This document shows, piece after piece, positions 1-5,764 of a stretch of DNA of 6,931 nt. Source of the stretch: Alistipes sp. Lineage in GTDB: Bacteria; Bacteroidota; Bacteroidia; Bacteroidales; Rikenellaceae. The position numbers and the translations under genes were made by a program. The DNA lies in contig JAFYQY010000153.1 in NCBI GenBank assembly GCA_017559685.1, positions 1-6,931 of the forward strand, in the 5' to 3' direction. The notes beneath the pieces are model-generated. The model saw only the letters and a program-made list of their open reading frames with translations. It was not told where the DNA came from and did not search any database. Each line of letters starts with the position of its first letter. Position 1 is the first letter of the stretch.

Positions 1-63
1 ATCAGGAGTACACGAAGCGAACAAAGTCGCTACGACGCTAAAAATTGCAAATATCTTTTTCAT
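1..63 (-). CDS. N-terminal fragment of a predicted lipoprotein (fourth gene of the Sus-like operon), cut by the window edge
   Basis: Reading the minus strand from the ATG at 61-63 gives 21 codons, MKKIFAIFSVVATLFASCTPD, which stay open to the window edge. This is a typical Bacteroidota lipoprotein leader: Lys-Lys n-region, hydrophobic core and a lipobox-like FASC with the acylated Cys at residue 17. The mature protein is therefore expected to be membrane-anchored, probably on the outer membrane. It lies 72 bp downstream of the DUF4843-like gene in the same direction and is likely in the same operon. In many operons of this layout the fourth gene encodes a PKD-like or other glycan-binding lipoprotein, but nothing of the mature domain is visible, so no function is assigned. 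An in-frame upstream ATG at 76-78 would add MAKKI without a stop. I prefer the start at 63 because the bases before it (AAGAAAATT-ATG) resemble those before the neighbouring lipoprotein start (GAGAAGATT-ATG). Confidence 0.8.
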   Translation of the reverse strand, partial: MKKIFAIFSVVATLFASCTPD

Positions 64-68
64 AATTT

Positions 69-103
69 TCTTGGCCATTAGCTATTGGCCATTAGCCATT
101 AGC
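69..103. repeat. Heptamer tandem repeat, about 4.7 units (CATTAGC / TATTGGC)
   Basis: On the plus strand the units are tCTTGGC (69-75, partial), CATTAGC (76-82), TATTGGC (83-89), CATTAGC (90-96) and CATTAGC (97-103). The period is exactly 7 bp, with substitutions but no indels. The array sits in the 5' leader of the truncated lipoprotein gene, where each GCTAATG unit in message sense carries a TAATG. It contains a near-perfect 18-bp palindrome at 73-90. A period of 7 is not a coding period, which fits an intergenic short tandem repeat. Its function is unknown. Confidence 0.75.
73..90. repeat. Near-perfect 18-bp palindrome within the heptamer array
   Basis: The sequence GGCCA-T-TAGCTA-T-TGGCC reads the same on both strands apart from one mismatched pair. 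It ends 9 bp upstream of the ATG at 61-63. As RNA it could fold only with a minimal loop (5-bp GGCCA/TGGCC stem around an 8-nt loop), so it could act as a weak hairpin near the start codon or as a dimeric protein site. It may also be just a by-product of the repeat units. Confidence 0.45.
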
Positions 104-108
104 TTTTT

Positions 109-136
109 ATAATTGTTAATTCCGTATTCTGAATCT
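109..136. repeat. Second, degenerate 7-bp-periodic stretch (NTNATTS type)
   Basis: Four consecutive 7-mers can be laid out on the plus strand: ATAATTG (109-115), TTAATTC (116-122), CGTATTC (123-129) and TGAATCT (130-136). The first three share ATT at positions 4-6 of the unit; the last is more diverged. It begins 5 bp after the clearer CATTAGC array and in the same gap, and it reaches the stop codon of the DUF4843-like gene. The match is weak and could be chance in AT-rich DNA. Confidence 0.3.
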
Positions 137-1068
137 TAGTATCCCTCTTTAATCATCTCCTCGGCCTCCTCCTGCGATATCCACTCGAGGATATTGTAGA
201 AGTAACCAATGTAACCCACCGATGTCGAGAAGTCGTTTACGTAGGCCAAAACCCACAACTGAGCAAACTTCTGACACGCATTAAAGCTCGATGGCTGGTC
301 GGCACGAGGGCTATGTGTAGCCAAAATCTTACCGTCACCATATTGGATGCCAAAAACGGTAAACTCGCTACCGATAACCTGCTCGCCCGGAGTCTTCAAC
401 AACGGTTGTGCAGGGTCGGTGGTGTCAAATGTGAGCAACACATCGTAACCATTGTAGAACAAGTCGTCCATAATGATTGTGTTCTCCAACGACTTGTGCT
501 TGTAGCATCGTACCAAGCGAGTAAAGTCGGTATTTGTACCTGGGTAGCTATACAAGAGGAGCGAAGTCATCTTGCAGTACTTTGGCTCCTGCTCTGTTCC
601 ACCCCACTCGTTGATGTCGAATGGACACGACTTGTACATTACCACCTTTGTCTCGTCCGATTTTGGGTAGAGGTTCCACTTCAACTTCTCGTTCATCACC
701 AACTTCAAGGTAAAGCCGAGTGAGTCGGTAGGCTCGATATTCTCGTAGTTGCCATACACATCCACTTCAGCCGACAATTTGCCCGCAGGGATAGTAAAGG
801 TATTCGAACCGAGGCGATAGTGGTATCCCTCGATTGCGTTGCTACCCTTATCGATAATCTCTACGGCATAGGTACGGTCGAAGTCACGTGCTACGGTCGA
901 AGATACCTTAACCTTGAACGGAGTGCCGTCGGCCAAGACCATATTTGTAGACAACGAGTCTGCAAACATCAGATACTCCTTGCCCTCGTAGGTTGGATAC
1001 TGCTCGTTACAAGCCACAAAGCTCATAACCGCAATAACCGATACTATTATATTAAATAATCTCTTCAT
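136..1068 (-). CDS. Surface lipoprotein of a Sus-like operon, DUF4843-like N-terminal half
   Basis: A 310-aa lipoprotein and the third gene of the uptake operon. Residues 1-20 form a signal peptide (MKRLF n-region, hydrophobic core, SFVAC with acylated Cys20). Residues about 30-146 resemble DUF4843, a Calx-beta-like fold common in third genes of susCD operons: EYLMFAD near 31-37, DRTYAVEII at 64-72, AIEGYHY at 78-84 and TIPAGKLSAEV at 92-102. Residues about 150-298 are a second region I cannot name, rich in aromatic residues (LLLYSYPG, FTVFGIQYGDG, YIGYFYNILEW), which suggests a beta-rich ligand-binding domain; a DUF4984 assignment is possible but untested. The start is well supported: AAGGAG lies 6 nt before the ATG. 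The gene begins 14 bp after the susD stop and is almost certainly co-transcribed. By analogy with such operons it would be a surface-exposed accessory of the SusCD complex, perhaps glycan-binding; that role is inferred. Confidence 0.88.
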   Translation of the reverse strand: MKRLFNIIVSVIAVMSFVACNEQYPTYEGKEYLMFADSLSTNMVLADGTPFKVKVSSTVARDFDRTYAVEIIDKGSNAIEGYHYRLGSNTFTIPAGKLSAEVDVYGNYENIEPTDSLGFTLKLVMNEKLKWNLYPKSDETKVVMYKSCPFDINEWGGTEQEPKYCKMTSLLLYSYPGTNTDFTRLVRCYKHKSLENTIIMDDLFYNGYDVLLTFDTTDPAQPLLKTPGEQVIGSEFTVFGIQYGDGKILATHSPRADQPSSFNACQKFAQLWVLAYVNDFSTSVGYIGYFYNILEWISQEEAEEMIKEGY

Positions 1069-1074
1069 AATCTT

Positions 1075-1080
1075 CTCCTT
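1075..1080 (-). promoter_or_regulatory. Strong Shine-Dalgarno for the DUF4843-like gene
   Basis: In message sense the 14-bp gap after susD reads GAAAGGAGAAGATT followed by ATG. AAGGAG with a 6-nt spacer is a near-ideal match to the 16S rRNA tail. Bacteroidota genes usually lack such a site, and neither susC nor susD has one here. It fixes the start codon at 1066-1068 and implies independent ribosome recruitment on the polycistronic message. Confidence 0.75.
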
Positions 1081-1082
1081 TC

Positions 1083-2627
1083 TTAGTAGCCGGCATTCTG
1101 TTTAACCTTCGAGCCTGGAGCCTCGATCTCGTGACGAGGAATAGGCCATACATACATATAGTCGTTTGCCGCCTTCTTGATTGAGCTACCCTCAACCAAC
1201 GAGTTAGACTGCGGAGTACGCTCGAAGCCCTTACCCTCGTTGTAGAGGTTGCCCCAACGCTTGATATCGTGCAAGCGGTGTCCCTCCATATAGAGTTCAC
1301 GCACACGTTCCTCGGCGATATTCTGCATATAGTTCGAAGCCGAGAGGCTGATTGCGCCCGCACCCGACTGGAAGCGGCTCTCACGCAATGTTGTCAAGTC
1401 CTTCGAAGCTAACGAGTAGTTTGGTGACTCCTTTCGGCAGTACGCCTCGGCACGAATCAGATACTGCTCAGCCAAGCGGAACGGCTTCGGCATCGAGACG
1501 TGGTAGAGCTGGTACGAGTTGATAAAGTCGCCATTGCCATAGTACTTAACCAACAACGGCCAAACCAAACCGTGAGCATAGCCTGTCTGCGCCTGGTAGA
1601 AGTATGCATCGTAGCGATAGTCCTTCTGACCGTAGAGGTTCAACACCCACTGCGCAGGTACATAGTCGGGATAGAAGTAGGCGTAGTCGTTCGTGAAGTT
1701 CAAGAACGCCGAGCCAATCATCGCACCCGGAGACTGCGGAGTGAGACGAACTCGCCAGATAATCTCGGTTGCGAGGTCGTAGTTCCACATATATTGGAAG
1801 AAGCTCATACCGTCGGTATATACGGTGTTTGCCGACGAGAGCGCAAATGCCTTATTGTTGATAAGGCGGGTCGAATAGTCGATAGCCGCATCCCAATCCT
1901 GCATATAGAGTGCTACACGAGCGTGCAACGCCTCGGCCATAGCCTTGGTTGCGTAGTCCGATGAGTAGCCGTCATAGTCGCTGTCGAGCAACGCCTCGGC
2001 CTTCTCCAAGTCGCCCAAAACGAATTGGTACGAGTCGTACAACGATGCACGCACAGCCTCCTCCTGCTGTGAGTATGATTTGCGCAACACAACACCCATC
2101 TTCTCATTCGCAGTAGCAGGGTCGTAGGCCTCGCAGAACAACTTCAAGAGCTCCGAATAGGCCAATGCACGCAAGGTATAGACCTCGCCTGTATAGAAGT
2201 CGAGGCTTGTGAGCTTAGCGTCGTCGATTGTGTTTGCCTTAACGTTGTCGATACGCTCGAGGAAGAAGTTGCAGTTCGAGATTACGCTATACAAACTTGC
2301 ATAGACGCTCTCCACCTCCGATGTTGTAGAACGGAGCTGCCACAACCAGAACGAGCCATATTGGTTGCTATAGCCGTCGATAGCATAGACCATATCGGCC
2401 TGAATATCGGGGAGAATAGTCAAGTAGCCATTGTGCAACGATCCGCTCTTAAACTTCGAGTAGATACCCGTTACGAGTTGCTCCGCATCCTCGTAGGTGT
2501 ACATAGCCTTATCCTCCAAGAGTGCCGAGCCCGGATACTTCTCCAAGCACGAACTTGCCAAGAGGAGCGCAGCGACTGCCATCGCTCCCACTTTTATATT
2601 GTAGATTAAACTCTTCATCATAGCCAT
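1083..2627 (-). CDS. susD: SusD/RagB family substrate-binding surface lipoprotein
   Basis: A complete 514-aa SusD homologue, the usual length for the family. SusD proteins are TPR-folded lipoproteins that sit on the outer face of the outer membrane, bind the substrate and close like a lid over the SusC barrel. Residues 1-27 are a lipoprotein signal (AALLLASSC, acylated Cys27). The N-terminal helical part includes GEVYTLRALAYSELLKLF at 147-164, the family's RAlaY helix, and a TPR-like helix pair at about 225-256. The C-terminal RagB/SusD signature is intact: EERVRELYMEGHRLHDIKRW at 439-458, and YVWPIPRHEI at 492-501 leading to the closing QNAGY. Start choice: the ATG at 2625-2627 overlaps the susC TAA in a TAATG junction, which suggests translational coupling. 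In-frame ATGs at residues 3 and 4 (MKSLIYN) are equally usable and only shorten the leader. The substrate cannot be inferred from this protein alone. Confidence 0.96.
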   Translation of the reverse strand: MAMMKSLIYNIKVGAMAVAALLLASSCLEKYPGSALLEDKAMYTYEDAEQLVTGIYSKFKSGSLHNGYLTILPDIQADMVYAIDGYSNQYGSFWLWQLRSTTSEVESVYASLYSVISNCNFFLERIDNVKANTIDDAKLTSLDFYTGEVYTLRALAYSELLKLFCEAYDPATANEKMGVVLRKSYSQQEEAVRASLYDSYQFVLGDLEKAEALLDSDYDGYSSDYATKAMAEALHARVALYMQDWDAAIDYSTRLINNKAFALSSANTVYTDGMSFFQYMWNYDLATEIIWRVRLTPQSPGAMIGSAFLNFTNDYAYFYPDYVPAQWVLNLYGQKDYRYDAYFYQAQTGYAHGLVWPLLVKYYGNGDFINSYQLYHVSMPKPFRLAEQYLIRAEAYCRKESPNYSLASKDLTTLRESRFQSGAGAISLSASNYMQNIAEERVRELYMEGHRLHDIKRWGNLYNEGKGFERTPQSNSLVEGSSIKKAANDYMYVWPIPRHEIEAPGSKVKQNAGY

Positions 2628-5584
2628 TAGAATGTTATATCAAGACCAAATGTGTACTGACGGGCCATAGGATACTGCGCCTGATATACATTTGCAGTAC
2701 TCTCTGGATCCAAGCCCGAGAACTTAGTAAAGGTCAAAGGATTCTGAACCTGTGCATAGAGACGCAAGCCCTGGAATACCTTGCTCTTATCCAACAGACG
2801 CTTAGGGAACGAATACGAGAGCATCACATTCTTCAAACGAAGGAACGACGCATCCTCCAACAATCGGCTGTCGAACTCGGTATATACACCGTGGCGTGGG
2901 ATATCGGTAATATCGCCAGGCTTCTTCCAACGATCGAGCAAGCGTGCCGACTGGTTGTAGTTCATAAAACGACCATTCGACTCGTCGAAGTAGCGGTCGT
3001 TGTTAATCATCCAACGGTCTGCCACCCAAGCACACTGTGCGCTCAACGAGAAGCCCTTCCACGACAACGCAGTACCGAAACCACCCTGCCAAGGAGCAAT
3101 GTAGCTCTTGCCTACGAGCACCTTATCCTCGTCACGCAACTCGTTTGTAATCTCGCCATCCTTAGTGTACCACAAAGCGTCACCATTCGCTGGGTTTACA
3201 CCTGCGTAGCGGTTGATGTAGAACTCGCCAAGCGGGTGTCCTACTACGAGCTTGGTGTTGGTATTCGCCATCTCATACTCGGTAACACCGTTATAGAGCG
3301 AAGTGATACGGTTGCGGTTGTACGAGAAGTTCACATTCGCAGTCCACGAGAAATCTTTCGCCTGAACGAGTGTACCCTGCAAGTTCAACTCGACACCAAC
3401 ATTTGTCATTGTGCCGACATTGTCCCACTTGTAGCCAAAGCCCGAAGTCGAGTATGGAAGTGGCACCTGCATCAACATATCCGAAGTGCGCTTATAGTAG
3501 ACCTCGGCATCGACGGTCAATCGGTGCCAGAAGCCGAAGTGCAAAGCCAAGTTCGATGTCCACGGACGCTCCCAACGCAACTCCTCGTTACCTGGTTGCA
3601 TCAACAAGATACCTGCGTCGCCACCATAATCTACGCCACCGCCAATGAGAGCCAAGTGCTTGTAGTTTGGAATAGACGAGTTACCCGAGGTACCTGTCGA
3701 AACGGCAATCTGAGCGTGAGTAAGCCAACGACGAGACGACTCCATAAAGGCCTCGTCACGCAAGCTCCACATAAAGCCCAACGACCAGAAGCCTGCCCAA
3801 CGATTCTTCTTACCAAAGCGAGACGATCCATCGGCACGCACCGAGAACTCCGCAAAGTAGCGGTTGTCGTAGTTATACTCGCCACGACCGAAGAACGAAA
3901 GGAAGCCATAGTCCGAGTCGGTGGTGTCGCTCCACGATGTAGAGCGTGTACCCGACGAGACGTTGGTCAAGAAGTCGTTATTCTGTCCCTCTGTCAAGAC
4001 ACTGAACGCCTCGTAGTGGTAGGCAATACCCTCCTGACCCACGAGGAAGTTGAAGTTGTGCTTATAGCCCTTCGAGAAGCGGTAGTTCACGGTGTTGGTA
4101 ACTGTGAGCGAGCCGCCATCGGTCGATGAACGAGAGGCCGAGCCCTGACCCTGATTTGGCAAGTAGCTCGGATAGGACATACCGAAGCCTGTGGTATGCG
4201 AGTAGTCCACCGACAACTGCGAACGCAACGACAAGCCCTCGATAGGGGTTGCGTCGGCGTAGAATGTCGAGAGCAACTTGTACTTCTTGAAGGTTACAGG
4301 GTTGTTCTGCTGCCACTCAATGGGGTTTTGACCAATACCCTTCCACGAGCCATCGTTAATCGAAGCCAACGAGCCGTCAGCCTTGTATGGCGAGTAGTAC
4401 GGCAACATAAAGCGAGCAGCCGAGATTGGGGTTACCAAGGTGTAAGAACCCTCGTCAGCCTGCTGAATCTGCTGGTAGTTGAGCATCGTATTTGTACCGA
4501 GCTTGAGCCAACGAGCCGCCTTTCGGTCCACATTCGCACGGAACGAGAAGCGTGAGAAGCCCGAGCCGAGAGCAGTACCCTCCTGGTTGTAGTAGCCACC
4601 CGATACATAGTACGAAGTCTTGTTGTCAGCACCCGAAATCGAGAGCTCGTAGTTCTGCAACAACGCAGCGCTATTATACACCTCGTCGAGCCAACGAACA
4701 TTGGTCTTGCTCAAGAGGTCATAATCCTTGCCCTCGGTCAAACCAACCTCCTTCTCGTACTGAATACGCTCAGCGGTGTTCATCAAGTCCCAATTATTAC
4801 CCGCAATCTGCGAGAAACCGAGTTGCATACGATAGTCGATACGAGGGCGGTCAGCCTTCGCACCACGCTTGGTCGTAATAACGATAACACCATTAGCCGC
4901 ACGAGCACCATAGATTGAGGTCGAAGCCGCATCCTTCAACACCGACAACGACTCGATATCGGCCGGATTGATAGCGTTGAAGTCGCTACTCTCGATTGGC
5001 ACTCCGTCCAAGATATAGAGCGGTGCAGTACCCGAATTGATTGAGTTTACGCCTCGGATAGTCATCTTTGCAGTTGCGCTCGGCTCTCCTGTCGAGGACA
5101 TAACCGACAAACCTGCAACCTGACCCTGCAATGCCTGGTCAAAGGCCGCTGTAGGGGTATCGGTGATATTCTCCATCTCGACAGCCGAAACAGAGCCCGC
5201 AATAGTGCCCTTCTTACGCACACCATAGGCGATAACAACAACGTCGTCGATAGACTCGGTGTCGCTCTGCATAACAAGGTTGTAGGTAACCTTGTCGCTT
5301 CCCGACGGTATAGTCCACTCTACCGAGCGACAACCCAAATACGAAAACGATAATTTTGTACCTGCCTCGGCTTTGATGGTATAACTTCCATCAAGCGATG
5401 TTGTAACACCCTGCATCTTGTCGGTGACAACAGCAACTCCAATAAGTGGCAACTTATCCTCCGCAGAGGTTACAATACCACTCACCGTAACGACAGAACC
5501 GCTCTGTGCAAACACACGAGCAGGCACCATCGCAAGGGCGAGGAGCAGGCAGATTGATAATGATTTAAAATGTCTTTTTAACAT
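2627..5584 (-). CDS. susC: SusC/RagA family TonB-dependent outer-membrane transporter
   Basis: A 985-aa TonB-linked barrel that imports the ligand held by SusD. In order: signal peptide 1-26 (cleavage VFA|Q); a CarboxypepD_reg-like domain about 32-104 (VSGIVTS, DGSYTI, LSFSYLGC); a TonB-box-like segment DDVVVIAYG at 113-121; the plug about 125-240 with TIRGVNSIN, PLYILDGVP, NPADIESLSVLKDAAS and SIYGARAANGVIVITTKRG; then the barrel, ending in the aromatic residue (LDITF) expected of BAM substrates. There is no N-terminal STN domain and no neighbouring sigma/anti-sigma pair, so it should not be a FecA-type signal transducer. The reading frame stays open upstream to 5683, but those 33 codons overlap the promoter at 5592-5622 and lie before the signal peptide, so the start at 5584 is chosen. 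The next Met (residue 19) would destroy the signal peptide. The stop overlaps the susD start. All expected blocks are present, with no sign of a frameshift. Confidence 0.97.
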   Translation of the reverse strand: MLKRHFKSLSICLLLALAMVPARVFAQSGSVVTVSGIVTSAEDKLPLIGVAVVTDKMQGVTTSLDGSYTIKAEAGTKLSFSYLGCRSVEWTIPSGSDKVTYNLVMQSDTESIDDVVVIAYGVRKKGTIAGSVSAVEMENITDTPTAAFDQALQGQVAGLSVMSSTGEPSATAKMTIRGVNSINSGTAPLYILDGVPIESSDFNAINPADIESLSVLKDAASTSIYGARAANGVIVITTKRGAKADRPRIDYRMQLGFSQIAGNNWDLMNTAERIQYEKEVGLTEGKDYDLLSKTNVRWLDEVYNSAALLQNYELSISGADNKTSYYVSGGYYNQEGTALGSGFSRFSFRANVDRKAARWLKLGTNTMLNYQQIQQADEGSYTLVTPISAARFMLPYYSPYKADGSLASINDGSWKGIGQNPIEWQQNNPVTFKKYKLLSTFYADATPIEGLSLRSQLSVDYSHTTGFGMSYPSYLPNQGQGSASRSSTDGGSLTVTNTVNYRFSKGYKHNFNFLVGQEGIAYHYEAFSVLTEGQNNDFLTNVSSGTRSTSWSDTTDSDYGFLSFFGRGEYNYDNRYFAEFSVRADGSSRFGKKNRWAGFWSLGFMWSLRDEAFMESSRRWLTHAQIAVSTGTSGNSSIPNYKHLALIGGGVDYGGDAGILLMQPGNEELRWERPWTSNLALHFGFWHRLTVDAEVYYKRTSDMLMQVPLPYSTSGFGYKWDNVGTMTNVGVELNLQGTLVQAKDFSWTANVNFSYNRNRITSLYNGVTEYEMANTNTKLVVGHPLGEFYINRYAGVNPANGDALWYTKDGEITNELRDEDKVLVGKSYIAPWQGGFGTALSWKGFSLSAQCAWVADRWMINNDRYFDESNGRFMNYNQSARLLDRWKKPGDITDIPRHGVYTEFDSRLLEDASFLRLKNVMLSYSFPKRLLDKSKVFQGLRLYAQVQNPLTFTKFSGLDPESTANVYQAQYPMARQYTFGLDITF

Positions 5585-5591
5585 AGCGGGG

Positions 5592-5622
5592 CAAAGGTAA
5601 TGCTTTACTACGTAAAAACAAA
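5592..5622 (-). promoter_or_regulatory. Bacteroidetes-type promoter of the susC operon
   Basis: On the minus strand a TTTG (complement of 5619-5622) is followed after 19 bp by TACCTTTG (complement of 5592-5599). This matches the known Bacteroides housekeeping consensus of TTTG at -33 and TAnnTTTG at -7. Only 7 nt (CCCCGCT) separate the final G from the susC ATG, so transcription should begin within a few bases of the start codon, or on it. There is no room for a ribosome binding site. Any substrate-dependent activator would have to bind further upstream, toward 5630-5700; I could not identify its site. Confidence 0.75.
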
Positions 5623-5706
5623 AACTTTTTTCAAAAAATCGCACTTGATACAAATGAATATTTACCCGCTTAAATTCTATCAAAAAAAGAGGTTTAAGAA
5701 ATTAAA

Positions 5707-5738
5707 TTTGCCCATTCGGAGAATTTTACTTATCTTTG
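5707..5738 (+). promoter_or_regulatory. Bacteroidetes-type promoter of the acyltransferase gene
   Basis: TTTG at 5707-5710 is followed after 20 bp by TATCTTTG at 5731-5738, a full match to the TTTG / TAnnTTTG consensus. The expected start of transcription is near 5742-5745, giving a leader of about 20 nt before the ATG at 5765. It points away from the susC promoter, and the two -7 elements are about 130 bp apart, so the two transcripts should not overlap. Confidence 0.75.
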
Positions 5739-5764
5739 TAAAAATATTGTGACTCTCGAAGATT

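Noticed and set aside
1500..1964. Plus-strand open frame of 154 codons antisense to susD
   Set aside because: Complementary to the conserved SusD coding region, with no recognisable domain or initiation signal; a shadow frame.
2891..4129. Plus-strand open frame of 412 codons antisense to susC
   Set aside because: It lies wholly opposite the SusC plug/barrel coding sequence, has no promoter-like element or family motif, and its composition (many Val, Arg, Leu) is that of a mirror of a gene poor in antisense stop codons.
5585..5683. 33-codon N-terminal extension of SusC
   Set aside because: It precedes a clear signal peptide, would place the leader internally, and its DNA contains the promoter that should drive the gene, so it is probably not transcribed from there.
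5669..5698. Inverted repeat CTTAAA ... TTTAAG with an 18-bp loop in the divergent gap
   Set aside because: Six AT-rich base pairs with a long spacer are expected by chance in this composition; an operator for the susC regulator is possible, but the sequence does not support one.
5748..5760. TGTGA (5749-5753) near the acyltransferase start as a CRP-like half site
   Set aside because: Only one half site is seen, with no matching inverted half, and it lies downstream of the predicted transcription start.
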